Positions 45,359 to 54,442 are shown, counted from the first letter of the stretch. The stretch is 64,000 nt of DNA from Natronincola ferrireducens (GCF_900100845.1 NZ_FNFP01000001.1:558001-622000), one strand, 5' to 3'. Program-made: numbers and translations. Notes: generated by a model from the sequence alone, not told the origin.

Positions 45359-45502
45359 ATTCAAATTTAAGATAATATTTGATAAAAAAACTAGATTCCT
45401 AAATAAAATCATCTATACATAATTTTAGAATTTCAACAAAGAAGAAAAAATCACACCAAAATTTAACAAAAATTTCTAAATAAATAAAAAATTTAAACAA
45501 TT

Positions 45503-45517
45503 TGGCATAGCTTTTGC
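45503..45517 (+). promoter_or_regulatory. Sigma-54 promoter of the aldehyde dehydrogenase-gabT operon
   Basis: TGGCAT (45503-45508), five bases, TTGC (45514-45517) followed by TTT; 66 bases before the TTG start, the same distance as at the putrescine aminotransferase gene. Confidence 0.82.
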
Positions 45518-45582
45518 TTTAAATAACAATATACAAATATGCAATGAATTAAAAATCTATATTGGAGGGGGAGGGATTTAAA

Positions 45583-46965
45583 TTGGAAACACTGGCAATT
45601 TTAGAACCAAAGGAATACATAGGGACATTGGTAGAAAAAGCAAGAATTGCCCAAGGGGAATTCGAAAAATTTACCCAAGAAGAGGTAGATGAAGTTGTAA
45701 GGGAAATGGGAAAAGTTATTTATGATAATGCAGTAGAGCTGGCCAAAATGGCAGTAGAGGAAACGAGAATGGGAATCTTTGAAGATAAAGTCAAAAAAAA
45801 TCAAGGGAAATCCAAAACCATATGGAATAGTCTCAAGGGAAAAAAATCCGTTGGCATTATTGATAGGAATGAAGAAACAGGGATTGTAAAGGTAGCCAAG
45901 CCAGTGGGGGTGGTAGCCTCTGTAACACCAACCACTAATCCTATTGTTACCCCGATGTGTAACGCAATGTTTGCCCTCAAGGGAAGAAATGCCATCATCA
46001 TTGCCCCTCATCCCAGAGCAAAAAAATGCAGCAGCTATACAGTAGAATTAATGAATAAGGCCATAGCTAAATATAGGGTGCCAGAAAATCTCATACAAAT
46101 TATAGAAGAACCATCTATAGATTTGACCAATGAGCTAATGAAGGCAGCAGACGTAGTGGTGGCCACCGGTGGCATGGGAATGGTACAGGCAGCCTATAGC
46201 AGTGGTAAACCCGCCTATGGTGTAGGAGCCGGTAACGTACAATGCATTGTTGATAGAGATGTAGATATCCAAGAGGTAGTACCAAAGATTATTACGGGAA
46301 GAACCTTCGACAATGGTATCATCTGTTCAGGAGAACAAACAGTTATTGCTCCAGAGGAAGCTTATGATAAAATTATGGAGGAATTTATAAAAAATGGTGG
46401 ATATTTTGTAAAGACTCCTCAGGAAAAAGAAGCCTTTAGAAAAGCTCTATTTGTTGATGGGGTGATTAGTAAGGATGTAGTAGGTCAATCCCCTCAACAA
46501 ATAGCTAAATTAGCAGGTATTACTATACCGCAAGATACAAAAGTCATTTTAATCGAAGCTGATGGCATTGGAGAAGAAGATGTATTATGTAAAGAAAAGA
46601 TGTGCCCAGTATTGGCTACCTTTAAATATAAAGATTTTAAAGATGCAGTAACAATAGCTCAGACCAACCTAGAGGTGGAAGGTAAGGGTCACAGCTGTGC
46701 CATTCACTCCAACAACAAAGAAAATATTGAATACGCTGGAGAAAAATTGACCATCAGTAGATTAGTTGTCAATCAACCAAGCTCCACCAGTGCTGGGGGT
46801 AGCCTCTATAACGGCTTTGCACCTACCACTACCTTAGGCTGTGGTACATGGGGGAATAATAGCATTTCAGAAAACCTTAATTATACCCATTTAATCAATG
46901 TATCCCAGATCGGTTATTTTATCTCTGATAGACAAGTACCTACAGATGAAGAAATTTGGAAATAA
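45583..46965 (+). CDS. CoA-acylating aldehyde dehydrogenase (EutE/SucD type)
   Basis: Predicted to convert an aldehyde, NAD(P)+ and CoA to the acyl-CoA. The about 460-residue ALDH fold has the catalytic Cys in FDNGIICSGEQTVI (about residue 250), the nucleotide loop VATGGMGMVQAAYSSGKPAYGVG with the short acylating-class pattern, and the C-terminal PSSTSAGGSLYNGFAPTTTLGCGTWG typical of EutE/SucD-like enzymes. With GabT and putrescine aminotransferase nearby, succinate semialdehyde or an aminoaldehyde is plausible. The frame begins at 45562, but GGAGGGGGAGGG runs through that point and is best spaced for the TTG at 45583. Confidence 0.85.
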   Translation: METLAILEPKEYIGTLVEKARIAQGEFEKFTQEEVDEVVREMGKVIYDNAVELAKMAVEETRMGIFEDKVKKNQGKSKTIWNSLKGKKSVGIIDRNEETGIVKVAKPVGVVASVTPTTNPIVTPMCNAMFALKGRNAIIIAPHPRAKKCSSYTVELMNKAIAKYRVPENLIQIIEEPSIDLTNELMKAADVVVATGGMGMVQAAYSSGKPAYGVGAGNVQCIVDRDVDIQEVVPKIITGRTFDNGIICSGEQTVIAPEEAYDKIMEEFIKNGGYFVKTPQEKEAFRKALFVDGVISKDVVGQSPQQIAKLAGITIPQDTKVILIEADGIGEEDVLCKEKMCPVLATFKYKDFKDAVTIAQTNLEVEGKGHSCAIHSNNKENIEYAGEKLTISRLVVNQPSSTSAGGSLYNGFAPTTTLGCGTWGNNSISENLNYTHLINVSQIGYFISDRQVPTDEEIWK

Positions 46966-47008
46966 AAAATAAAAATATAAAAGAAAAAACAAAGGGGGTT
47001 AATCATCA

Positions 47009-48385
47009 ATGGAAACATTAAGAGAACCTAAAATCATTACAGAACTACCAGGACCTAAATCACAGGAATTATTAAAAGTTCGAGAAGAAAACGTACCAAC
47101 AGGGGTTTCCAATAGCGTTCCCGTTTATGTAAAACGGGGAGAGGGAGCATTGTTTGAAGATGTAGACGGAAACGTATTTTTAGACTTTGCCGGTGGTATT
47201 GGTGTATTAAACATAGGGTATAGTCATCCGGAAGTGGTTGAAGCTGTAAAAGAACAAAGTGAAAAATTTTTCCATACCAGTATCAATGTAGTTCTATATG
47301 AACAATATCCTAGGTTGGCGGAAAAACTTAATCATCTTATACCAGGAGACTTTAGAAAGAAAACTATGTTGGTCAACAGTGGAGCAGAAGCAGTAGAAAA
47401 TGCCATTAAACTTGCAAGAAAATACACAAAGAGAACAGAGATTATTGCCTTTACAGGAGCTTTCCACGGTAGAACCCTATTAACCATGACTTTAACCAGC
47501 AAAATTAAACCCTATAAATGGGAATTTGGTCCCTTTGCCCCAGGAGTGCATCGCATGACTTTCCCCTATTGTTATAGATGTCCCCATGGGTTAGAAAGGG
47601 AAACCTGTAACCTCCACTGTGGAAAACAATTTGAATCCTTCTTCCTAGAAACTGTTGACCCGGAAGACGTAGCTGCCATAATTTTAGAACCAATGCAGGG
47701 AGAAGGTGGATTTGTCCTGCCACCAGATGAATACATAAAAACCTTAAGAAAAATCTGTGATCAATACGGCATATTATTAATTGCAGATGAAGTACAAAGT
47801 TCCTACGGCAGAACAGGAAGAATGTTTGCCACAGAATATTGGGCAGAGTTAGGGGTATACCCAGATATCGTTACAACAGCCAAATCTATAGCAGGAGGTC
47901 TGCCTATTAGTACTGTTACCGCCAGAGCAGAAATCATGGAAGCATCCCATATAGGAGGAATTGGTGGAACCTATGGAGGCAATCCCCTAGCAGCGGCGGC
48001 AGCTCTGAAGGTCATAGAAGTTATGGAGAGGGACTGTATAGCTGAAAAATCCCTCCGCATCGGAGAAATATGTATGAATCGCTTTGAGGAAATGAAGGAG
48101 AAGTATGAGATAATAGGGGACATTCGAGGTCGTGGCTCAATGGTGGCCCTAGAGCTAGTAAAGAACAGGGAGACAAAGGAAGCTGCTAAGGATGAAACTA
48201 GTAAAGTAGTACAGGAGTGCTGGAGGAATGGTTTAGTTGTTCTGTCGGCAGGGGCTAGGGGAAATGTATTACGATTCCTTATGCCATTGGTGATTACAGA
48301 ACACCAGCTTAATATAGGCATAGATATTTTAGAAAAGGCTATTGCAACTGTCAATAATCAACTGTTTGCTAATCAAGAAGCCTAA
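47009..48385 (+). CDS. gabT: 4-aminobutyrate aminotransferase-like class III enzyme
   Basis: 458-residue PLP enzyme predicted to move an amino group from GABA (or another omega-amino acid) to 2-oxoglutarate. The phosphate site is VNSGAEAVENAIKLAR (about residues 121-136), LIADEVQSSYGRTG holds the Asp, and the Schiff-base Lys is in TTAKSIAGGLP (about residue 292). A Cys-rich insert YCYRCPHGLERETCNLHCG occurs near residue 190, as in GabT enzymes of Firmicutes. Cotranscribed with the aldehyde dehydrogenase (44-base gap). Substrate within the omega-aminotransferases is inferred. Confidence 0.88.
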   Translation: METLREPKIITELPGPKSQELLKVREENVPTGVSNSVPVYVKRGEGALFEDVDGNVFLDFAGGIGVLNIGYSHPEVVEAVKEQSEKFFHTSINVVLYEQYPRLAEKLNHLIPGDFRKKTMLVNSGAEAVENAIKLARKYTKRTEIIAFTGAFHGRTLLTMTLTSKIKPYKWEFGPFAPGVHRMTFPYCYRCPHGLERETCNLHCGKQFESFFLETVDPEDVAAIILEPMQGEGGFVLPPDEYIKTLRKICDQYGILLIADEVQSSYGRTGRMFATEYWAELGVYPDIVTTAKSIAGGLPISTVTARAEIMEASHIGGIGGTYGGNPLAAAAALKVIEVMERDCIAEKSLRIGEICMNRFEEMKEKYEIIGDIRGRGSMVALELVKNRETKEAAKDETSKVVQECWRNGLVVLSAGARGNVLRFLMPLVITEHQLNIGIDILEKAIATVNNQLFANQEA

Positions 48386-48398
48386 GTAGATGCCCGAA

Positions 48399-48469
48399 AT
48401 CTTTGATTTCGTGGCAGTCACTTATACAGGGTGCATCTTTGATTTAGTGGCAGTCACTTGTACAGAGTG
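48399..48469 (+). repeat. Two tandem 35-base repeats after gabT
   Basis: 48399-48433 and 48435-48469 differ at three or four positions (core TTTGATTT-GTGGCAGTCACTT) with a 36-base period. They lie between the gabT stop and its terminator. No function apparent. Confidence 0.8.
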
Positions 48470-48472
48470 AAA

Positions 48473-48511
48473 AAATAAAGATATGGGGATATCTTCTCCA
48501 TATCTTTATTT
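48473..48511 (+). terminator. Terminator of the aldehyde dehydrogenase-gabT operon
   Basis: 14-bp stem (48473-48486 with 48498-48511, AAATAAAGATATGG/CCATATCTTTATTT). A-rich before and T-rich after. The following 48512-48745 is AT-rich; I see no sigma-54 or clear sigma-A promoter for the regulator there. Confidence 0.8.
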
Positions 48512-48759
48512 AACTAAAATATGTAAAAAATTGAAAAAAATAGAGGAATGAAAGGGATTTCTGTTGAAGTAATTAAACACATAATATTCGGACATTTAAT
48601 TATTAGATGTATTGCTAATCCCCCTGCTTTTATGGGAAGAAACTAAGGCACCAACAGAAAATCATAAACTTTAGCCATTTGCTTTTAGTCATCTTCTTAT
48701 ACAAGGGGAGGACCAGCATTACATGAAGCATCATTTTATTTTTAAAAAGGGTGATATTT

Positions 48760-50553
48760 ATGGGGAGTTTAAAGAGAATAGCAGATAGTGTTCAACAGGT
48801 GGCAGAGGCTATCTCGCTGGCTGTAGGAATCGAAACAGAAATCGTAGACAATGAATTAACAATTGTGGGGGGTACTAATCGCTATAGAGAGCGGCTAGGT
48901 GAAAAAGAGGAATCTGGAAAGTTATCAGGGGACTATCTTTATGGAAGGATGTTGAGACAAGGAGAAACTGTTGTTGTAGAAGATGCTAGAAGGGATATAA
49001 ACTATGATTATTCTACTACAATAGGAGCTACCGAGGAATTGGCAGAAATTTGCACTCCTATTAAAGCCGATGAAAAAATCATTGGTATCATTGGTCTTGT
49101 AGCTTTTACAAAGGAGCAACAACAGCAGCTTTTAAAAAATAAAGATAGCATGATTTTATTTGTAGAACGTATGGCAGATCTATTGGCATCAAAAGCGTTG
49201 GAAAATGAAGTTTTTGATAGAGTGAAAACCATACAAAATGAAATTATGACTATTTTGGAAACAATTCATGAAGGTATGTTGTCGATTGATGGAAAAGGAT
49301 ATATTAATTATTGTAATTCCAATGCGGAGATATTGTTAAAAACAATTAGAGAGGAAATCATAGGTAGACATATTTCTCATTTCATGCCAAACTCCCCGGC
49401 CTTAAAGGTTTTAGAGACGGGGGAAGGTTATACAGAGCATGAAGAAATGTATAAAAATAGTGAAAATTCTTTTCATTTTATTGTAACAGCAAAGGCCATC
49501 TTAGGCAAATCTAAGCCCCGGGGTGTGGTTATTTCCTTTAGGGATATTGTGGAGGCAAGAAAGCTGATTTACAATATGAGTGAGATGAGTATGAGCTATA
49601 CCTTTGATGATATTATAGGGGATAGCGATAGTATCACTAGAATAAAAACCCAAGCCCATCAAGTTGCAAGAGGTTATTCTACTGTATTGATTACTGGAGA
49701 AAGTGGTACTGGCAAAGAGTTATTTTCTAGGGCTATACATTATTCTAGTCCTAGAAAAAAAGGACCATTTATTACAGTAAACTGTGGTGCTATTCCAGAG
49801 ACCCTATTGGAAAGTGAATTATTTGGCTATGAAAGAGGGGCTTTTACCGGAGCTAAGGAAAAAGGGAAGGTAGGAAAATTTGAATTAGCAGATGGAGGAA
49901 CCATTTTTCTAGATGAGATAGGGGATATGCCCCTTCATCTTCAGGTGAAACTGCTACATGTTTTACAAAACAGAAGGTTTGAAAGGGTGGGTGGCAATAA
50001 AACCATCTTAATAGATGTTCGAGTGATTGCTGCTACCAATAAAAATCTTGAAGAAATGATTCATCAAAAAAAATTCAGAGAAGATTTATATTATAGACTA
50101 AGTGTTATTCCTTTAAAAATCCCATCCTTAAGAGAGCGGGGGGAGGATATTCTCCTTCTAAAGGATTACTTCCTTAAAAAATACAATGCGTTTTTAAATA
50201 AAAGAATAAAGGGTTTTTCTAGACAGGTGGAGGAGTTATACCTTGCCTATGATTGGCCTGGTAATGTAAGGGAGCTAGAAAATGCTGTGGAATATGGTGT
50301 GAATATGACCCTTGAGGAGGAGATTCAACTGGAGGCAGTTCCTCCTAGAATAAAGAAATTATACAGTTTTTCTGATGCAAAATCTTCTAGTATATCTTTA
50401 CAGGATCAAGTCAAAAGATTTGAAAAGGAGATTTTTATTAAAAAGCTCACAGAAAAAGGAAGTAGTCAGAATGGGAAACTAGAAATAGCTGAAGAACTAG
50501 GAATTAGTAGAGCCACCCTGTATAGAAAGCTGGCAGAATACAATTTATCTTAA
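48760..50553 (+). CDS. Sigma-54-dependent transcriptional activator with GAF and PAS sensor domains
   Basis: 597-residue enhancer-binding protein. N-terminal GAF-like domain (about residues 10-150), PAS domain (about 160-270, DGKGYINYCNSNAEILLKT), AAA+ domain from about 285 with Walker A GESGTGKE, the sigma-54 contact loop GAFTGA, Walker B GGTIFLDEIGDMP and the arginine-finger region FREDLYYRLSV, and a C-terminal Fis-type helix-turn-helix (ISRATLYRKLAEYNLS). GTG at 48751 is in frame, but AAGGGTGAT fits the ATG at 48760. It sits among three sigma-54 promoters and probably controls them; the GAF or PAS ligand may be an amine. Confidence 0.92.
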   Translation: MGSLKRIADSVQQVAEAISLAVGIETEIVDNELTIVGGTNRYRERLGEKEESGKLSGDYLYGRMLRQGETVVVEDARRDINYDYSTTIGATEELAEICTPIKADEKIIGIIGLVAFTKEQQQQLLKNKDSMILFVERMADLLASKALENEVFDRVKTIQNEIMTILETIHEGMLSIDGKGYINYCNSNAEILLKTIREEIIGRHISHFMPNSPALKVLETGEGYTEHEEMYKNSENSFHFIVTAKAILGKSKPRGVVISFRDIVEARKLIYNMSEMSMSYTFDDIIGDSDSITRIKTQAHQVARGYSTVLITGESGTGKELFSRAIHYSSPRKKGPFITVNCGAIPETLLESELFGYERGAFTGAKEKGKVGKFELADGGTIFLDEIGDMPLHLQVKLLHVLQNRRFERVGGNKTILIDVRVIAATNKNLEEMIHQKKFREDLYYRLSVIPLKIPSLRERGEDILLLKDYFLKKYNAFLNKRIKGFSRQVEELYLAYDWPGNVRELENAVEYGVNMTLEEEIQLEAVPPRIKKLYSFSDAKSSSISLQDQVKRFEKEIFIKKLTEKGSSQNGKLEIAEELGISRATLYRKLAEYNLS

Positions 50554-50634
50554 TATTAAGAATTATCGATATTTTGTCTCGCCATTGAGAAAAAGGTTAT
50601 AAAGTATAGTTCAAATTATAAGGGATTCCTGCTG

Positions 50635-50648
50635 TATCAAAACTGAGA
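50635..50648 (-). promoter_or_regulatory. Candidate enhancer site upstream of the 50711 promoter
   Basis: TATCAAAACTGAGA; its reverse complement differs from the 45262 site at one position in 14. It lies 76 bases before the -24 element. Confidence 0.35.
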
Positions 50649-50710
50649 AAAATATTTTCAGAAAATATAAAACATTTAGCTAATTAGCTGATTTTAGGAC
50701 AATGTCATTT

Positions 50711-50725
50711 TGGTACGATTCTTGC
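50711..50725 (+). promoter_or_regulatory. Sigma-54 promoter of the saccharopine dehydrogenase-like/AOR operon
   Basis: TGGTAC (50711-50716), five bases, TTGC (50722-50725), then AG. It has the invariant GG and GC of the -24/-12 class, about 187 bases before the first start codon. Confidence 0.8.
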
Positions 50726-50753
50726 AGAAAAATATACTATAACCAAATAAATG

Positions 50754-50803
50754 ATGAAGGGAGGAGAATATCTTCCATATAAACCATGAAGGGAGGAGAA
50801 TAT
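50754..50803 (+). repeat. Duplicated Shine-Dalgarno-like segment in the operon leader
   Basis: The 18-base sequence ATGAAGGGAGGAGAATAT occurs at 50754-50771 and 50786-50803. Each contains GGGAGGAG but no start codon at useful distance opens more than a few codons. Confidence 0.75.
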
Positions 50804-50911
50804 TTTCGATGCTTATAGAGATTTACCTTGGGACTTTACATAGCTAACCTATACATTTACAAATAATCTATTAAATGGGATTTATATAAAAATTAAATGG
50901 AGGGATTAGTT

Positions 50912-52171
50912 ATGAAGGTTTTACTTATTGGTGTTGGCGGTGTTGGAGAAGCAATAGCAAGTATTAGTAAAGATAGGGATTGGCTTGAAAAAATGGTTTT
51001 AGCAGATTACAACTTAAAAAGGGCTGAAGAAGTACAGAAAAAGCTGGGGGATGAAAATAAATTTCCCATCGAACAGGTTGATGCTAGCAATAAAGAGGAA
51101 ATCGTTACCCTTGCTAAGAAGCATAAGTGTGATTTAATCATGAATGGTTGCGACCCATCCTTTAATGAAAGCATTTTTGACGCAGCCTATGAAGCAGGAT
51201 GCAATTATATGGATATGGCAATGACTCTATCCAAGCCCCATCCAGAAGAACCCTACAGCAAATCCTATATTAAGCTAGGAGATTATCAGTTTGAAAGAGC
51301 AAAGCAGTGGGAAGATAAAGGAATAACAGCTATCGTAGGTTCCGGTGTGGAGCCAGGTATGGCAGATGTTTTTGCGAGATATGGAGCAGATTATTTATTT
51401 GACGAACTTGAAGAAATAGGCATAAAGGATGGAAATAACTTTGTGGCTGAGGGTTATTCAGTACCCTTTGGATTTTCCATATGGACAACCATTGAAGAAT
51501 GTTTAAATCCTCCTGTTATTTGGGAGAGGGACAAGGGCTGGTACACAACAGAACCCTTCTCAGAACCAGAAATTTTTGAATTGCCAGAAGGTATTGGACC
51601 AGTAGAGTTAGTCAATGTAGAACATGAAGAAGTATTGTTGGTTCCAAGATATATAGATAAAGGCTTAAAGAGGGTTACATTTAAATTCGGTCTTGGTAAT
51701 GACTTTATTACTATGTTGAAGAATCTTAGGGAGTTAGGTCTTCATCGGAAAGATAAAGTTAAAGTTGGAGATGTATATGTTTCTCCACGGGATGTGGTGG
51801 CAGCAACAGCTCCTAATCCAGCTTATCTAGGTCCTAGATTGACAGGTAAGACCTGTGCAGGAACCTGGATCAAAGGTAAAAAGGATGGTAAGGAACGACA
51901 AGTCTACCTCTATCAAGTAGCTGATAACCAAGAGTGTATGAAGACCTTTGGAAGTCAAGCTGTTGTAGCGCAAACTGCTTTTCCACCAGTTATTATGATG
52001 GAGCTATTGGCCGAGGGTATATGGTCTGGCAAAGGTGTATTTGGACCAGAGGCCTTTGATGCGGTTCCTTTTATGGAAAGAATGGAAGAATATAAATTCC
52101 CGTATGGCATGACAGAAATGGAATCCGAGTATAAAAGTATGCTGGAGGAAGTAGCAGCTACAAAAGAATAA
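50912..52171 (+). CDS. Saccharopine dehydrogenase-family oxidoreductase
   Basis: 419-residue NAD(P)-dependent enzyme. N-terminal Rossmann motif VLLIGVGGVGEAIA (residues 3-16), LIMNGCDPSFNESIFDAAYE and AGCNYMDMA typical of the saccharopine dehydrogenase/carboxynorspermidine synthase group, and the GSGVEPGMADVFARY segment (about residues 146-160) before the second domain. These enzymes form or cleave secondary amines between an amino acid or polyamine and a carbonyl. Given agmatinase and spermidine synthase downstream, a polyamine-type reaction is possible, lysine-type equally so. The start at 50912 (GGAGGG at 7 bases) is preferred over the ATG at 50897. Confidence 0.82.
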   Translation: MKVLLIGVGGVGEAIASISKDRDWLEKMVLADYNLKRAEEVQKKLGDENKFPIEQVDASNKEEIVTLAKKHKCDLIMNGCDPSFNESIFDAAYEAGCNYMDMAMTLSKPHPEEPYSKSYIKLGDYQFERAKQWEDKGITAIVGSGVEPGMADVFARYGADYLFDELEEIGIKDGNNFVAEGYSVPFGFSIWTTIEECLNPPVIWERDKGWYTTEPFSEPEIFELPEGIGPVELVNVEHEEVLLVPRYIDKGLKRVTFKFGLGNDFITMLKNLRELGLHRKDKVKVGDVYVSPRDVVAATAPNPAYLGPRLTGKTCAGTWIKGKKDGKERQVYLYQVADNQECMKTFGSQAVVAQTAFPPVIMMELLAEGIWSGKGVFGPEAFDAVPFMERMEEYKFPYGMTEMESEYKSMLEEVAATKE

Positions 52172-52247
52172 TCTAAGCCACAGCCTCTTTGGATAGGGGA
52201 AAGGGGCTGTGGAAGTAGAATATTACTAGGATAAGGGGGGAAGATTT

Positions 52248-52643
52248 ATGGCGCTAAAATTTATTTCTGATAAGTGCATTGGATGCAAGCTATGTCATTT
52301 AGCCTGCTCTGGTGCTCATGAAGATGTGTTCAATCCAGGGCTGGCAAGACTATCGGTGGAGTCTTATTATCAAGACAAAAACCTACAGATTGATGGTAAT
52401 GTCTGTACCCTTTGTGGGGAGTGTGTGGATGTCTGTCCAACCTCTGCAATAGAGTTAAAAGAAGGAAGGCTACATTACTCTCTAGAGGATTGTATTAACT
52501 GTGGGGTATGTGTCAGTGCATGTCCTGAAGAAGTAATCCTTCAGAAGGATGAAGGTGTAGGGATATGTGATCTTTGTGAAGGATCACCCTGGTGTGTAAA
52601 ATCCTGTCCCCATGGGGCATTAGTATATGAGGAGGTGAAGTAG
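52248..52643 (+). CDS. Ferredoxin-type electron transfer subunit (multiple [4Fe-4S] motifs) of AOR
   Basis: 131 residues with four Cys sets: CIGCKLCHLACS (from residue 11), CTLCGECVDVCPT, CINCGVCVSACPE and CDLCEGSPWCVKSCP. The pattern fits the HycB/AOR-associated small subunits that hold up to four clusters and pass electrons from the AOR catalytic protein. The stop lies 2 bases before the AOR start, and GGGGGG precedes its own ATG. Confidence 0.9.
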   Translation: MALKFISDKCIGCKLCHLACSGAHEDVFNPGLARLSVESYYQDKNLQIDGNVCTLCGECVDVCPTSAIELKEGRLHYSLEDCINCGVCVSACPEEVILQKDEGVGICDLCEGSPWCVKSCPHGALVYEEVK

Positions 52644-52645
52644 TA

Positions 52646-54442
52646 ATGTTAGGATATCAAAATAAAGTATTGAGAATTTTTTTAGATAAAAATAATATTC
52701 GTGTTGCTACAGAGCCTTTGAATATGGAATGGGCAAGACAATACATAGGGGGTAAGGGTTTAGGTATTAAATATCTATATGAAGAATTAAAGCCTGGAAC
52801 CGATCCATTGTCATCAGAAAACAAATTAATCCTCATGACAGCCCCTTTAACTGGAACAACTGTACCCTGCTCTGGGAAATTGGCTATTATCTCCCGTTCT
52901 CCAGCTACTGGCACAATTTTAGATTGTTCTATAGGGGGACATATAGCATCTGAAATCAAATTTGCTGGATATGATGCCGTTATTTTTGAAGGAGCATTAG
53001 ATGTACCTAGCTATATTTATATAGAAGATGATAAAGTTCGTCTCCTTCCTGCAGATGAATTATGGGGAAAGGGTTCCCATGATACAGAAGCTGCTTTGCT
53101 CCAAAAGTATGGCAGGGATCATAAAATATTAAGCATTGGTCCTGCTGGAGAAAATTTGGTTTCTATGGCCTGTATCAATTCTGACTATTATAGACAGGCT
53201 GGCCGTGGAGGAATTGGTGCTGTAATGGGAAGTAAAAAAATCAAGGCTATTGTAGTAAAGGGTAGTGGTAGTGTAAAGGTAGCCAATATGAAGGAAACCT
53301 TAGCCACAATCAACAGCATTATGAGGGACAATACTTTAACTGACGATAACCTATGGGCCTATACCGATGGAACGGCTATGTTGGTGGAGATGTCCCATAC
53401 TACAGGAATATTGCCTACCCATAATTTCCAAGACGGTACCTTTGAAGGCTATAAAGGCATTGATTCTGAAGCAATGAAGGGCGCTAGAAGTGGTAAAAAA
53501 GGCTGTGGAAGCTGTGCCCTTGGCTGTGGTAATTTTACAAAGATAGGCAATGCTTTAGTAGAAGGACCTGAGTATGAAACATTAGCCCTATGTGGTTCCA
53601 ACTGTGGCATTGGAGATCTAGAAGCCGTAGTTAAATTTAATCAGCTATGTGACGATATGGGTATAGATACCATCAGTGCTGGAAATACTTTGGCCTTTGC
53701 TATGGAATTAACTGAGAAGGGACTAAAGGATTTTGGTCTTAAATTTGGAGACGTAGAGGCTTATCTTAGCATTCCAGAGATGATAGCTAAAAAAGAAGGT
53801 ATTGGAGCTGAATTGGCTTTAGGAACAAAGGAATTAGGAAAACGGTATGGTGGTAGTGATTTTGCTATGCAGGTCAAGGGCCTAGAGTTTCCTGGATATG
53901 AACCTAGAGGTGCTTGGGGAATGGGCTTAGCCTATGCTACTTCTGATAGAGGAGCCTGTCACATGCGGGCTTGGCCTGTGGCTCAAGAAGCCTACGGAGA
54001 TGTAGATGCCTTTACTGAAGAAGGTAAAGCAGCCATGGTCATAGAGTTACAAAATTATAATGCTGTAAAGTTCTCTTCTATTCTCTGTGATTTTTGGGCA
54101 CTAGATCTAGAAGTTTTAAGTCAAGTGTTAAATGCTGTTACGGGGGAATCCTTTGCAGTAGAGGAATTAGATAAAATTGGGGAAAGGGTAGTCAACATAG
54201 GCAGACTATTTAATCAAAGAGAGGGCTTTAGTAGCAAGGATGATATACTACCTAATAGAATATTTAAGGATGCGCTAAAATCAGGGGCTACAGCGGGCAA
54301 AAAGATACCTAAGGAAAGCTTTGACAAAATGTTGTTACAATACTATAATGAGCGGGGATGGAGTCAAGAGGGTATCATTGGTGAAGAAAAAATACAGGAA
54401 TTACAGCTTATGGATTTAAAGGAAGCTACTGCAGAAGACTAA
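52646..54442 (+). CDS. aor: Tungsten-type aldehyde:ferredoxin oxidoreductase
   Basis: Oxidises an aldehyde to the carboxylic acid and reduces ferredoxin. The 598 residues have normal AOR size. The N-terminal domain has GGKGLGIKYLYEELKPGTDP and the pterin-binding SRSPATGTILDCSIGGH. The proximal [4Fe-4S] ligands are GCGSCALGC (about residues 287-295) with the fourth Cys in LCDFWALD (about residue 480). The ATG follows GAGGAGGTG within the end of the ferredoxin gene. Neighbouring MoaD and ferredoxin genes support a functional tungsto-/molybdopterin enzyme. The substrate may be the carbonyl product of the saccharopine dehydrogenase-like enzyme (inference). Confidence 0.94.
   Translation: MLGYQNKVLRIFLDKNNIRVATEPLNMEWARQYIGGKGLGIKYLYEELKPGTDPLSSENKLILMTAPLTGTTVPCSGKLAIISRSPATGTILDCSIGGHIASEIKFAGYDAVIFEGALDVPSYIYIEDDKVRLLPADELWGKGSHDTEAALLQKYGRDHKILSIGPAGENLVSMACINSDYYRQAGRGGIGAVMGSKKIKAIVVKGSGSVKVANMKETLATINSIMRDNTLTDDNLWAYTDGTAMLVEMSHTTGILPTHNFQDGTFEGYKGIDSEAMKGARSGKKGCGSCALGCGNFTKIGNALVEGPEYETLALCGSNCGIGDLEAVVKFNQLCDDMGIDTISAGNTLAFAMELTEKGLKDFGLKFGDVEAYLSIPEMIAKKEGIGAELALGTKELGKRYGGSDFAMQVKGLEFPGYEPRGAWGMGLAYATSDRGACHMRAWPVAQEAYGDVDAFTEEGKAAMVIELQNYNAVKFSSILCDFWALDLEVLSQVLNAVTGESFAVEELDKIGERVVNIGRLFNQREGFSSKDDILPNRIFKDALKSGATAGKKIPKESFDKMLLQYYNERGWSQEGIIGEEKIQELQLMDLKEATAED

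Noticed and set aside
45601-46011. 136-codon minus-strand frame inside the acylating aldehyde dehydrogenase gene
   Set aside because: Shadow frame, with an implausible Phe/Tyr/Cys-rich composition and no ribosome binding site.
48399-48469. CRISPR-like direct repeats
   Set aside because: Only two copies with a one-base gap between them and no spacers or cas genes.
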